From Palsa-504 sp050013055 (GTDB taxonomy: Bacteria; Actinomycetota; Actinomycetes; Streptosporangiales; Streptosporangiaceae): a DNA stretch of 11,548 nt. Below the pieces are notes generated by a model, which worked only from the letters and a program-made list of their open reading frames with translations, had not been told where the DNA came from and did not search any database. Made by a program: the position numbers and the translations under genes. Positions 1 to 7,393 of this stretch are shown here, piece after piece (the stretch's first letter is position 1; every line of letters begins with the position of its first letter). The stretch spans positions 1 to 11,548 of the forward strand of contig JBEKGC010000226.1 of assembly GCA_050013055.1 (NCBI GenBank). The letters are read 5' to 3'.

Positions 1-120
1 AGGCCGACTGGGTGGGAGGTGGTCCTCCGCTTTGCGCGCCCGGCAGCAAGCCACCGGGCTATTGGCACCCAAGAATAACAGCATTGAGCCGTCAAGCGGT
101 ATTCCCGCGCCGTCCGTGCC
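1..120. other. Non-coding tail downstream of the ABC transporter operon
   Basis: No convincing coding frame, tRNA or rRNA is visible. On the minus strand this is the 3' side of the permease gene. A weak hairpin (GCCCGG at 38-43 pairing with CCGGGC at 54-59, 10-nt loop) lies about 60 nt after the permease stop and could help end transcription, but it lacks a T tract. A second small hairpin (GGAGG 15-19 / CCTCC 24-28) lies next to it. Confidence 0.4.
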
Positions 121-1041
121 CTAGTTGACGACCCGCTTGGTGAAGGTGCGGGTACCGAGGTAGCTGAAGACCACGGTGCCGCCAACCAGCGCGAGCAGGA
201 CGCCCCACAGCGGCATATGCCCGAGAGCCGGGGTCAGCACGGCACGCAGTCCCTCGGACATGTACACCATGGGATTGACCAGGACCGCGATCTGCAGCCA
301 GCGGATATGGTGCAGCGCCGACCACGGGTAGTAAACACAGCCGAGCATGGTGGCAGGCAGCAGGATCACGGCGAACAGCATCTGCATCTTGCGCGGGTCC
401 ATCAGCGTGCCGAGCAACAGCCCGAGTGAGGACGTGAGCAGCGACGCGAAGACCAGGATCAACGCGAACAGGGCCCAGTTGGTCACGTGCACGTGCGGAG
501 CCTGACCAGCCGCGTGCACGAGCAGCACGATCGGGAACACGATGACCGCACCGATGAACGACTGGACCGCGCCCGCCACGATCTTCTGGATCGCCAGGAC
601 CCGGATCGGCACCGGCGCGAGCGCCCGGTCCTCGATCGTGCGCTGCCACGAGAACTCCATCACCAGCGGGAACGTGACGGCCATGATGCCCTGCATGAGC
701 AGCATGGAGGCCATCAGGCCAGGCACCAGGATGGTGGCGAAGTTGATGCTGCCCGTCGCCCGTGAGGCGGCCGCCCCGCCGGCCAGGTTGAAGCCGCCGC
801 CGATCTTGGGGAACACGTAGGCGAAGACGAAGACGAAAAGCAGCGGCTGCATGACCGCCCTGGTGAAGGTGGCGATGGCATTACGCCGGAGCACCCGGAA
901 CTCGCGGGCCATCATGGCGTTGAACGTCTTAATTAGCGTCGGCCGCGGCTCGGGCGCCTCGGCGATCAGGGCGGCTATGTCAGCCGCCGAGGGCACTCCG
1001 GCGTGGTCCTCCGCTACGGGTGGGGCTTGGGTGGTGGTCAC
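121..1041 (-). CDS. ABC-2 type multidrug transporter permease (DrrB-like)
   Basis: A 306-residue integral membrane subunit that would form the substrate path of an ABC exporter together with the ATPase encoded just upstream. After a ~45-residue cytoplasmic N-terminus, hydrophobic segments are visible at about 60-80, 101-124, 149-178, 189-212, 221-240 and 277-296, the six-helix pattern of ABC-2 permeases. The segment NPMVYMSEGLRAVL (about 256-269) matches the conserved region before the last helix in DrrB-type proteins, and an amphipathic stretch with ERT-like character (SWQRTIEDRALAPV, 131-144) fits the coupling region. The GTG start at 1041 overlaps the ATPase stop by four bases (GTGA), so translation is coupled. 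The substrate cannot be read from the sequence; drug, antibiotic or lipid export are the usual roles. Confidence 0.9.
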   Translation of the reverse strand: MTTTQAPPVAEDHAGVPSAADIAALIAEAPEPRPTLIKTFNAMMAREFRVLRRNAIATFTRAVMQPLLFVFVFAYVFPKIGGGFNLAGGAAASRATGSINFATILVPGLMASMLLMQGIMAVTFPLVMEFSWQRTIEDRALAPVPIRVLAIQKIVAGAVQSFIGAVIVFPIVLLVHAAGQAPHVHVTNWALFALILVFASLLTSSLGLLLGTLMDPRKMQMLFAVILLPATMLGCVYYPWSALHHIRWLQIAVLVNPMVYMSEGLRAVLTPALGHMPLWGVLLALVGGTVVFSYLGTRTFTKRVVN

Positions 1042-2000
1042 TCCCGGTACTCCCGTCCGGTCAGGGTGAGGAAAACTGTCTCCAGGCTCGGCTTGAGCTG
1101 AGTCGCGTCACGCACGGTCAACCCGGCGGCCGCACCCACGGCGACCAGCTCGCCGAGCATGCCCTCGGGTTCGCGGGTGAAAATCCTGATCTGGTCTCCG
1201 GTGGTGCCGTCGGGCACGGCTCCTTCGTACCTGACCGTGATGACCGTTTCCGCTCCCGTGCTGTGCTTCAGCTCGTTCACGGTGCCTGAGGCCAGCACCT
1301 CGCCGTGGTCGACCACGGCGACCTGCTCACACAGCGCCTCGGCTTCTTCCATGTAATGCGTGGTCAGCAAGATGGTCTGACCCTCGCCGTGCAGCACGCG
1401 CAGGATGTCCCACAGGTTCGCCCGGGTCTGCGGGTCGAGCCCGGCGGTCGGCTCGTCGAGGAACAGCACGTCCGGGCGGTGGACCAGGGCCCGCGCGATC
1501 AGCAGCCGCTTGGCCTGGCCGCCGGACAGGTCGGTGGACATCGCCTTGCGCCGGTCCGCGAGCCCGAACACCTCAAGGAGCTGGGTGGCGCGACGTGCGG
1601 CCTCGCGCAGCGACAGGCCGAAGAACCTGCTGCGGAACTCCAGGTTCTCGGCCACGGTGAGCTGCATGTCGAGCGTGTTGTTCTGGGTCACCACGCCGAT
1701 CCTGCGCTTGACGCCGACCGGGTCGGCGACCACGTTCCTGCCTGCCACCCACGCCTGCCCGCCGGTCGGCAGGACCAGCGTGGTCAGCATGCCGATGGTG
1801 GTGGACTTGCCGGCGCCGTTCGGCCCGAGCAGGCCGAAGAACTCCCCGGAGCTGACGCTCAGGTCGATGCCCCGCACCGCGGGCACGTCGCCGCGGGATG
1901 ACTTATAGGTCTTGCGCAAATCCTCGGTGCGGATCGCGGGGCCGCCCTCGGTGCGAGTCACCGGCGTGCCCCCTGCCCGAGTCGCGACGTCGTGGGTCAT
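1038..2000 (-). CDS. ABC transporter ATP-binding protein (DrrA-like)
   Basis: A 320-residue cytoplasmic ATPase that drives the neighbouring permease. All nucleotide-binding motifs are intact: Walker A GPNGAGKST (59-67), Q-loop around Gln106, signature LSGGQ (158-162), Walker B VLFLDE (178-183) followed by the D-loop TAGLD, and the switch histidine in TTH (His215). The region after ~residue 240 is the C-terminal extension (DUF4162-like) typical of the daunorubicin-resistance DrrA subfamily, ending in the usual SLETVFLTLTGREY motif. The length matches the family. The ATG start at 2000 overlaps the MarR stop (ATGA) and the stop overlaps the permease start (GTGA), so the three genes form one polycistronic unit with 1:1 coupled translation. 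Confidence 0.95.
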   Translation of the reverse strand: MTHDVATRAGGTPVTRTEGGPAIRTEDLRKTYKSSRGDVPAVRGIDLSVSSGEFFGLLGPNGAGKSTTIGMLTTLVLPTGGQAWVAGRNVVADPVGVKRRIGVVTQNNTLDMQLTVAENLEFRSRFFGLSLREAARRATQLLEVFGLADRRKAMSTDLSGGQAKRLLIARALVHRPDVLFLDEPTAGLDPQTRANLWDILRVLHGEGQTILLTTHYMEEAEALCEQVAVVDHGEVLASGTVNELKHSTGAETVITVRYEGAVPDGTTGDQIRIFTREPEGMLGELVAVGAAAGLTVRDATQLKPSLETVFLTLTGREYRE

Positions 2001-2617
2001 CTGCCGCGCTCCCTTCGTACCATCTCACCGAATTGCTTGATCATGTCGATGAAGAACCTGCGGATGACCGGTTCGTCGGCCGGGCTCATGAAATCAAACG
2101 CGTCCCGCCAGGACGGTCCGGCCAGCGCGTAGTAGTCCGCACAGATGCGGCGCCCCTTGCCGGTCACGTACAGCCTGACCACCCGCCGGTCGTCGGCGTC
2201 ACTTCGCCGCTCGACGTAACCCTCGCGCTCCAGCGTGTCCACCACCGCGGTCACCGTTCCCGGTGACGACCAGCCCCGGGCCGCGACATCGCTGGACTTG
2301 AGGCCGTCCGCGGTGACCAGCACGCCCAGCACGCCGAGCCCCGCTGGGCTGATCCGCAGCCCCGCCCGGGCCACGGTGCCTGCGTAAAACGCGCTCAGGA
2401 TCCGCGACGACGCCAGCAGCAACGCCGGCAGCGGCGCGTCCTCGGCCAAGGTGTCGGCGACATCCCCCCACATCGCGCGGACCGGTCCGCAGCCTGCTGC
2501 GGCAGGCCCGTGCCCCGGCTCCGGTTCCGGCGAGACGTCGTCCTGGGCTTGGCCGGCCTCAGCTTGACCCGGGAGCGCGCCGTCCCGCTTTGACCGCCCC
2601 GCCGCTGTCTCACTCAC
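1997..2617 (-). CDS. MarR-family transcriptional regulator of the efflux operon
   Basis: A 206-residue winged-helix regulator, first gene of the MarR-ATPase-permease operon. The recognition region spans about 90-133 and the wing is clear as RRSDADDRRVVRLYVTGKG (137-155), with the D-R-R motif that is near-invariant in MarR proteins. Helices for dimerisation lie at ~63-85 and 165-203. The first ~50 residues are a Pro/Ala/Glu-rich extension absent from most relatives. The GTG at 2617 is supported by a -10-like AAGACT ending exactly 7 nt upstream, implying a leaderless mRNA. By analogy it should repress its own operon and release DNA on ligand binding; palindromes at 2651-2670 overlapping the -35 box support autoregulation. 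The ligand is unknown. Confidence 0.9.
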   Translation of the reverse strand: MSETAAGRSKRDGALPGQAEAGQAQDDVSPEPEPGHGPAAAGCGPVRAMWGDVADTLAEDAPLPALLLASSRILSAFYAGTVARAGLRISPAGLGVLGVLVTADGLKSSDVAARGWSSPGTVTAVVDTLEREGYVERRSDADDRRVVRLYVTGKGRRICADYYALAGPSWRDAFDFMSPADEPVIRRFFIDMIKQFGEMVRRERGR

Positions 2618-2690
2618 GCCGTCCAGTCTTCGCCGCCGGCTATTTCAATGTCAAATCATTTGATCTCAAACTACTTTCGCGCATCGCGAA
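2618..2690 (-). promoter_or_regulatory. Promoter and operator candidates of the MarR-ABC operon
   Basis: Read on the minus strand, a perfect -35 TTGACA (2654-2649) is followed after 18 nt by AAGACT (2630-2625), and 7 nt later by the GTG at 2617. The local sequence is AT-rich against a GC-rich background. Three inverted repeats lie on or beside the -35: TCAAAT-c-ATTTGA (2651-2663), the overlapping TTTGA-tc-TCAAA (2659-2670), and TTCGCG-cat-CGCGAA (2676-2690). The TTTGA/TCAAA type is typical of MarR sites, so these are candidate self-operators. Confidence 0.6.
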
Positions 2691-2806
2691 CAGGCGCCGA
2701 GCCCGGCCCGGAAGGCTGGCCAGCGGCGAATTCAAGACCCTGAGTTACAGGACTGCGCAGCGACCGAGAACCTGCACCCGACCAGAGTGCCCGCGCCATC
2801 CAGGGG
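2691..2806. other. Intergenic spacer between hydrolase stop and MarR promoter
   Basis: No coding frame is supported. It contains the 10-bp palindrome GCTGGCCAGC (2715-2724). No T-rich intrinsic terminator for the hydrolase gene is evident, so some read-through into the MarR operon is possible. Confidence 0.4.
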
Positions 2807-3688
2807 TTAAGCAGATGCCTGCTGCGCCAGCCAGGCGAAGGCGGTGCTGCGGTTGTCTTCCTCGACGTTGGTATGGTCCTGATCGCTGGGGAAATGGGCG
2901 GTGACATGCGGGAGCTGCTGGGCCAGCCAGCGGGAGTGGGCGGGCGGCGGGGTGGTGTCTTTGAGGCCGTGCCACAGGATGACCGGGGCCTGAATGGTCG
3001 TGAGGTCAAAACCCCAGGGGTGGAATGACGCGCTCCAGTCTTCCCACCATCCTTCGTCGCCGTCGGCGAATCCGTCGCGATTGCACAAGGCGAGGTAGTC
3101 CGCCCACTCCTGGCTGTGCGCGGCATCCGTGCCCGCTCGTTCCCCCCACCTGTCCATCCACCAGCCCGGCGAGGCGGCGAGCGGGGCGAACTCCGCTGAC
3201 TGGGCCCGGAACTCCTCCCGTGCCCGCACGGGTTCGGCGAAGAACATGCGGATCTCCTCGCGGAAGCCGTCACCCATGCCGTCGGCGAAATCCAGACCCG
3301 GCGCGCCGTAGGGGCCGAGCGGTGCGAACAGGCATACGGCGCTTACTGCCTCCGGCAGCAGGGCAGCGGTCGCCAGCGCGTACGGCCCTCCAGCCGACGA
3401 GCCCCACACCGCGGCCCGGGAAATACCCAGGCCAGCGAGAATCGCCCGTACGTTCTCGGCGCAGTCGGCGACCACACGGCGCGGCATCGCCGTTGACCCG
3501 CCGAATCCCGGACGGTCGTAGCCGATGAGCCGGAACCCCCTGCGCTGCCCCTCGCGTACGGCACCCGGGAACAGGTGCCGAGACCCAGCACCGTTATGGA
3601 CGAGAATCGGAACGCCAGACGAGGGGCCAGCGTCCTCGACAGCCAGCTCCCTGCCGCCCACCTGCACAATCTGCGCCGCTGGAATCAC
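2807..3688 (-). CDS. Alpha/beta-hydrolase fold protein
   Basis: A 293-residue soluble hydrolase. The catalytic triad can be read: nucleophile elbow G-S-S-A-G (96-100, Ser98), acid Asp244 in HGLKDTT, and His272 in SDQDHTN. The oxyanion-hole segment is HNGAGS (31-36), and YDRPGFGGS (57-65) is the usual strand-4 motif. Between the core halves (about 130-225) is a Trp-rich lid (GWWMDRW, EGWWEDW), suggesting a hydrophobic substrate. The exact substrate (ester, lactone, epoxide or peptide) cannot be assigned. The GTG at 3688 was chosen because a -10-like TAAGGT ends 6 nt upstream, giving a leaderless start, and there is no Shine-Dalgarno sequence. It appears monocistronic, upstream of the efflux operon on the same strand. 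Confidence 0.88.
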   Translation of the reverse strand: MIPAAQIVQVGGRELAVEDAGPSSGVPILVHNGAGSRHLFPGAVREGQRRGFRLIGYDRPGFGGSTAMPRRVVADCAENVRAILAGLGISRAAVWGSSAGGPYALATAALLPEAVSAVCLFAPLGPYGAPGLDFADGMGDGFREEIRMFFAEPVRAREEFRAQSAEFAPLAASPGWWMDRWGERAGTDAAHSQEWADYLALCNRDGFADGDEGWWEDWSASFHPWGFDLTTIQAPVILWHGLKDTTPPPAHSRWLAQQLPHVTAHFPSDQDHTNVEEDNRSTAFAWLAQQASA

Positions 3689-3771
3689 ACCCAGACCTTA
3701 GCCGTCACACGGGCAGAGCAGCGATCCCTTTACTGGCCGGGTCCCCGCCGCCGGTGTAGGACACCCAGGAG
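3689..3771. other. Intergenic spacer with hydrolase promoter candidate
   Basis: On the minus strand TAAGGT (3700-3695) lies 6 nt before the hydrolase GTG. No good -35 box is seen. No gene is visible in the spacer. Confidence 0.35.
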
Positions 3772-3873
3772 TCACGCGACACCCTCTGATGCGTGCTGGG
3801 GCGCCGAGTTCAGGTCATCCCAGAGGTCGTCGATATGTTCGCAGCCGACGCTCAGGCGCAGGAGTCCGGGGGC
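3772..3873 (-). pseudogene. C-terminal remnant of a Cys/Met-metabolism PLP enzyme
   Basis: The last 33 codons before the stop read APGLLRLSVGCEHIDDLWDD followed by LNSAPQHASEGVA. This closely fits the conserved C-terminus of cystathionine gamma-synthase / gamma-lyase / methionine gamma-lyase proteins (pattern GLxRLSVGxExxDDLxxDL). The rest of the ~390-residue enzyme, including the PLP lysine, is absent: upstream the frame runs into the promoter and antisense strand of the XRE-cupin gene without family resemblance. I read this as the stump left when the neighbouring module arrived or a deletion removed the body of the gene. The exact breakpoint lies somewhere between about 3873 and 3930. Confidence 0.7.
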
Positions 3874-3894
3874 ACGTGGCCTTGTCCGGGGAGC

Positions 3895-3931
3895 TTGCTG
3901 CGCCGCTCGGTAGTGCAGTATAGTGCCTTGT
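3895..3931 (+). promoter_or_regulatory. Promoter of the XRE-cupin gene (leaderless)
   Basis: TTGCTG (3895-3900) and TATAGT (3919-3924) form a sigma70-like promoter with 18-nt spacing. The -10 ends exactly 7 nt before the GTG at 3932, so transcription should begin on or next to the start codon. The hexamer TAGTGC is repeated at 3911 and 3921, one helical turn apart and overlapping the -10, a plausible autoregulatory operator. Confidence 0.6.
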
Positions 3932-4546
3932 GTGAGGCAGTCAGATTTGGAGGCGCGCGCCGGGGCGGACAGCATCGCCCGGGCCATCGGCGACCGGGTC
4001 CGGCAGGGCCGGAACAGCCGCGGCTGGACCCTGGACCAGCTGGCCGAGCGCTCTGGCGTCAGCCGCAGAATGCTGGTCAGCATCGAGCAGGGCTCGGCTA
4101 ACCCGAGCATCGCGACGCTGCTCCTCATCAGCGACGCGCTCGGCATCGGGCTGCCCGCGCTCGTCGACATGGGGGATCCGCCCGGGCTGCGGGTCACCCG
4201 CGCTGGTGCCGCCCCAGTGCTGTGGCGGGGCGAGCTCGGCGGACGGGCCGTGCTCGTGGCCGGCACCGAGCCGCCGGACGTCACTGAGCTGTGGGACTGG
4301 ACGCTCGGGCCGGGCGAGAGTCACTCCAGCGAGGCGCACGCGGCAGGAACCCGCGAGCTGCTCCTCGTCCTGGACGGCGAGGTCGAGCTCAGGGTGGGCC
4401 AGCACGGCGAGGTACTCGCCACGGGAGACTCGGCTTCGTTCGCCGGCGACCTGCCCCACGGATACGTGAACGCCGGCTCAGCGCAGCTGGCGCGTTTCGC
4501 CCTGACGGTGTTCGAGCCGGCTGTCGGCAGGGGCGCGGCCCGGTGA
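3932..4546 (+). CDS. XRE-family regulator with C-terminal cupin domain
   Basis: A 204-residue one-component regulator. An N-terminal helix-turn-helix (about residues 15-77) has the classic pattern RxxRGWTLDQLAERSGVSRRMLVSIEQGSANPS. The C-terminal half is a small cupin sensor: PGESHSSEAHAAGTRELLLVLDGEVELRVG and GDSASFAGDLPHGYVNAG cover the two cupin motifs. Such proteins bind a small ligand in the barrel and control an adjacent gene. I chose GTG 3932 because of the -10 box 7 nt upstream; GTG 3923 would add three residues but falls inside the -10. The stop overlaps the next start (TGATG), coupling it to the B3/4-domain gene, its probable target and partner. The ligand is not predictable. Confidence 0.88.
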   Translation: MRQSDLEARAGADSIARAIGDRVRQGRNSRGWTLDQLAERSGVSRRMLVSIEQGSANPSIATLLLISDALGIGLPALVDMGDPPGLRVTRAGAAPVLWRGELGGRAVLVAGTEPPDVTELWDWTLGPGESHSSEAHAAGTRELLLVLDGEVELRVGQHGEVLATGDSASFAGDLPHGYVNAGSAQLARFALTVFEPAVGRGAAR

Positions 4547-5316
4547 TGACCCCGTTGACCCAGGCTCAGGTCAGTGACAGCGCACGCGCTTTCCTCGAGG
4601 CCGTCAGCGTGGCCCGCGAGATACTTGAGCTGCGGCCGGACTACCGCGTCATGGTGCTGGTGGCCGAGGGCCTGGAACCGGGACCGCCCGACAAGATCAG
4701 CGACGAGCTGCTGGCGCGAGCCGAGACCAGGGCACGGGTCACGCTTGGCGGCCGGGCACCCGAAGACGTGCCGCAAGTCGCCGACTGGCGCGCCGCCTAC
4801 CGGGCGTTCGGCGCCAAGCCTCAGCGCACCCGGCCCAGCGTTGAGGCGCTGCTGCGCCGCCTGGACGCCGGGCTGCCCCGCATCGACCGTCTCACCGACG
4901 CCTACAACGCGGTCTCGATCGCGAACCTGGTGCCAGTCGGCGGCGAGGACCTGGACCAGTACCAGGGCCCGGCCCGGCTGGCCCGGGCCGCCGGAGATGA
5001 GGACTTCGGCGCCACGGCGCACGGCGAGCCGGCCATCGAGCACCCCCGGCCAGGCGAGGTGATCTGGCGTGACGACACCGGCGTCACCTGCCGCCAGTGG
5101 AACTGGCGGCAATGCACCAGGACCCGGATAACGACAGCGACCACAAACGCCGTTTTCATCATCGACGGGCTCGCCGCCCTCGGCCCCGACGGCCTGACAG
5201 CTGCGGGGAACGACCTGGCCGGCTCACTCATCCGCCTCAGCCCGCGGGCCGCCATCGCCAGCCGGCTCATCGCCGCAGACCATCCCCACGCCGACGGGAG
5301 AACACCCGCCTGCTGA
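4546..5316 (+). CDS. B3/4 tRNA-binding-domain protein
   Basis: A 256-residue protein with the B3/B4 fold found in the editing region of the phenylalanyl-tRNA synthetase beta chain and in free-standing relatives (COG3382). Diagnostic segments are the hydrophobic strand VMVLVAEGLE (about 39-48), KPQRTRPSVEALLRRLDAGLPRI (about 91-113), TDAYNAVSIANLVPVGGEDLD (about 117-137), and the C-terminal EVIWRDDTGVTCRQWNWRQCTRTR (about 171-194). Free-standing members may hydrolyse mischarged aminoacyl-tRNA or bind amino-acid-like ligands, but their true role is mostly unknown. The ATG at 4546 shares one base with the regulator stop, so expression is coupled. An upstream extension of the same frame to 4291 runs antiphase through the cupin gene and was rejected. 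Confidence 0.85.
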   Translation: MTPLTQAQVSDSARAFLEAVSVAREILELRPDYRVMVLVAEGLEPGPPDKISDELLARAETRARVTLGGRAPEDVPQVADWRAAYRAFGAKPQRTRPSVEALLRRLDAGLPRIDRLTDAYNAVSIANLVPVGGEDLDQYQGPARLARAAGDEDFGATAHGEPAIEHPRPGEVIWRDDTGVTCRQWNWRQCTRTRITTATTNAVFIIDGLAALGPDGLTAAGNDLAGSLIRLSPRAAIASRLIAADHPHADGRTPAC

Positions 5317-5323
5317 TCCGCCC

Positions 5324-5350
5324 CTGGGCCGCCTGAGCTGGCCCAGCTCA
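5324..5350. terminator. Convergent-gene hairpin (bidirectional terminator candidate)
   Basis: The 31-nt gap between two converging genes is almost wholly palindromic. CTGGGCC (5324-5330) pairs with GGCCCAG (5340-5346), and alternatively TGAGCTGG (5334-5341) pairs with CCAGCTCA (5343-5350) around a single central base. There is no T tract. The second arm includes the stop codon of the nucleotidyltransferase gene. Confidence 0.5.
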
Positions 5351-6175
5351 CCTCCCGGGCGCCGAAGGCGACAGGCCCAGTAGCCTCTCCGCCGCGTCAA
5401 CGGCCCCGGTGAGCTGCTCCGGATCGGCCGTCAGCCCGGAAACAACCGCGTCGACGGAACGAAGCCCCGCCCGGTCGAGCAGGATCTTCTCGTTGGTGAT
5501 CCATTCACCGCGCCCGGCCAGCACGGCGTGCGCGCCCTGCGCCGCGGCGGTGGCGATGAGCCCCGCCGTCTCCGCGACATGACCGCGGCTGGCGTGGCCG
5601 CCGCGCGCATAGCCCAGCGTCAGCCGGGCATCTGCGCTCCACCGCTGCGATGCGGTGATGCGCAGCTTGTCCGGGTATTCCGGTCGGGGCAGGCTGCCGC
5701 GCAGCACACGGTGCAGGGCCAGTTCGGCGACCACCACATAGGTCGGGATGCCAGCCAGGTGGAACATCAGGCGCTCGACACGGTAGCGTCCCTCGCGAGC
5801 CTCGGCGAACCGGTGCTCGACGTCGTCCAGATCACGGTAGTGGACATCGACCGGGCGGCCCTCCACCCGGAGCCACGCGCCACCATTGAACACCCCGCCG
5901 CCCCAGCCCCCGATGGCTGAGACCTCTCCGGGCCAGCCGAGGGTGGGCAGGTCATCGGGATCGAAACGACCGCGGTAGTACACGGCGAAATCCCAGTCGC
6001 TGTCCGGCCGGCTGGTGCCGTTCGCCCGGGAGCCGCCCAGGGATACGGCCAGCACGCCGGGCAGGCCAGCCAGCGTGCCTGCGATGTAGTCAGCGAACTC
6101 CTCATCGCCCACACCCGACAGCGTAGGGCCGCCCAGAGACCAGCGCACGCGAATAAGTCGTGACCCACCCGGCAT
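5348..6175 (-). CDS. Nucleotidyltransferase-domain protein (aminoglycoside adenylyltransferase-like fold)
   Basis: A 275-residue protein with the Pol-beta-type nucleotidyltransferase signature: LGGSRANGTSRPDSDWDFAVYY, with the GGS and the D-x-D metal pair at about residues 47-68. A third acidic strand is VDVHYRDLDDVEHR. The rest (AGIPTYVVVAEL, EYPDKLR, ITNEKILLDRAGL) is a conserved all-helical C-terminal domain common in actinomycetes. Related enzymes transfer AMP to antibiotics, tRNA or proteins; the substrate here is unknown. The gene begins 12 nt after the monooxygenase stop on the same strand, so they are probably co-transcribed. No clear Shine-Dalgarno precedes ATG 6175; GTG 6112 (starting VGDEEFADY) would better match typical family N-termini and is a real alternative. 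Confidence 0.85.
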   Translation of the reverse strand: MPGGSRLIRVRWSLGGPTLSGVGDEEFADYIAGTLAGLPGVLAVSLGGSRANGTSRPDSDWDFAVYYRGRFDPDDLPTLGWPGEVSAIGGWGGGVFNGGAWLRVEGRPVDVHYRDLDDVEHRFAEAREGRYRVERLMFHLAGIPTYVVVAELALHRVLRGSLPRPEYPDKLRITASQRWSADARLTLGYARGGHASRGHVAETAGLIATAAAQGAHAVLAGRGEWITNEKILLDRAGLRSVDAVVSGLTADPEQLTGAVDAAERLLGLSPSAPGR

Positions 6176-6187
6176 GCTCGGGTGCCA

Positions 6188-7393
6188 TCAGTACGGAGCC
6201 GGGCTGGGCAGCGTGATGGCGTTGGCGGCCTGTTTGACGCCTTTGGTCGCGAGGCTGAGGATCCATTTCTTACCGGGCATGTACGGCAGGGCCCTGATGC
6301 CTTGATTCTGCAGCCAGATCTGCCGGCGGTTAGCGGGCGTGAACCGCTTGGCGTTGCCGGTGGCTATCTGCTGGTTGATCTCGACGAACTCCTGCATGCG
6401 CCGCTGGTAGCGCGTGAAGGCGTCACGATAGTCGCCGTCCGCGGCCCGCAGCTCGCTGGCCAGGACGTAGGCCCCGACCAGGGCGAGGCTGCTTCCCTGG
6501 CCGGACAGCGGCGACGGGCAGTAGCCGGCGTCGCCGACGAGCGTGACCCGCCCGGCCGACCAGCAGCTCATGCGGACCTGGCTCACGGAGTCAAAGTAAA
6601 AGTCCGGGGCCTCCCGCATGGCCGTGAGCAGCCCGGGCACCTCCCAGCCCTCCCCGGCGAACGCGGCTGCGAGGAGCTTCTGCTGCTGGCCGCAGTCACG
6701 GTAGTCGACCTCGAGCGGCCCGGAGGCGAAGAAGAAGATCGCCCGCGCCTCGCGATTGCCTCGCGCGCTGGTGACAGTCACCGACTTGCCGGGGGTGACG
6801 TAGATGAGCTGCCAGTGATCTAGCTCCAGGTCGTTGGGGATGGTGAACACAGAAAGGTACAGGCCCAGATGACCGATGAACCGCGACTCCGGGCCAAAGG
6901 CCAGGCCGCGCACCCGAGAATGCAGCCCGTCGGCGCCCGCCACCAGATGGAACGTGCGCGGCGCCGCCCGCTCGAAAGTCACCGTGACGCCGTCCGCGGC
7001 GTCGGTCAGGCTCGAGATCGAGTCGTCAAAGATGTATTCGACGTCATTCCTGACGGCCTCGTACAGGATGCTCACCAGGTCGCCGCGGACGATCTCGACG
7101 TCCTGCGGATCGATGACCCCGAAGGCGCCGGTGAGGCTGGCCAGCCGTTTGCCGGCGGAGCTCACGTAGGACATCCCGCGAGTGCCGGTGCGCGCGGCCC
7201 GGGCCGCGTCCAGGATTCCCGTCCGACGGGCCACTTCGATCGCCGCCCCGCGCAGGTCGACGGCCTGGCCGCCGTCGCGCGGCGCGGGTGCCCGCTCCAC
7301 CACGACCGGGGTGAAGCCGAGCCGCCGCAGCCAGTAGGCCAGCGCCTGCCCGGCCACGCCGGCCCCCGAGATCAGCACGTCCTTGTTGCGCAC
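6188..7393 (-). CDS. FAD-dependent monooxygenase (PHBH/TetX-like)
   Basis: A 401-residue flavoprotein hydroxylase. It has the Rossmann motif GAGVAG (10-15) with the acidic strand end VVER (31-34), Arg103 in RGDL, the DG motif GADGLHSRVR (153-162), and the second FAD motif VGDAGYCPSPLSGQG (286-300). These define the group A flavin monooxygenases, which use NAD(P)H and O2 to hydroxylate aromatic or polyketide substrates; TetX and many tailoring or antibiotic-inactivating enzymes belong here. The GTG at 7393 was chosen because AGGGGGC stands just upstream; the open frame continues further but through the regulatory palindrome. A TetR gene lies divergently and a nucleotidyltransferase-fold gene 12 nt downstream, suggesting an inducible modification or detoxification operon. 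The substrate is not predictable. Confidence 0.9.
   Translation of the reverse strand: MRNKDVLISGAGVAGQALAYWLRRLGFTPVVVERAPAPRDGGQAVDLRGAAIEVARRTGILDAARAARTGTRGMSYVSSAGKRLASLTGAFGVIDPQDVEIVRGDLVSILYEAVRNDVEYIFDDSISSLTDAADGVTVTFERAAPRTFHLVAGADGLHSRVRGLAFGPESRFIGHLGLYLSVFTIPNDLELDHWQLIYVTPGKSVTVTSARGNREARAIFFFASGPLEVDYRDCGQQQKLLAAAFAGEGWEVPGLLTAMREAPDFYFDSVSQVRMSCWSAGRVTLVGDAGYCPSPLSGQGSSLALVGAYVLASELRAADGDYRDAFTRYQRRMQEFVEINQQIATGNAKRFTPANRRQIWLQNQGIRALPYMPGKKWILSLATKGVKQAANAITLPSPAPY

Noticed and set aside
1305..1901. A 198-codon plus-strand frame opposite the ABC ATPase
   Set aside because: The opposite strand has every ABC motif intact; this is its antisense shadow.
3874..4284. Extension of the minus-strand PLP-enzyme frame upstream of the stump
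   Set aside because: Beyond 3873 the residues no longer resemble the family and lie antisense to the well-supported XRE-cupin gene.
4291..4545. Longer start for the B3/4 protein
   Set aside because: The added residues are the shifted-frame reading of the cupin domain; the ATG overlapping the regulator stop at 4546 fits coupling and family length.
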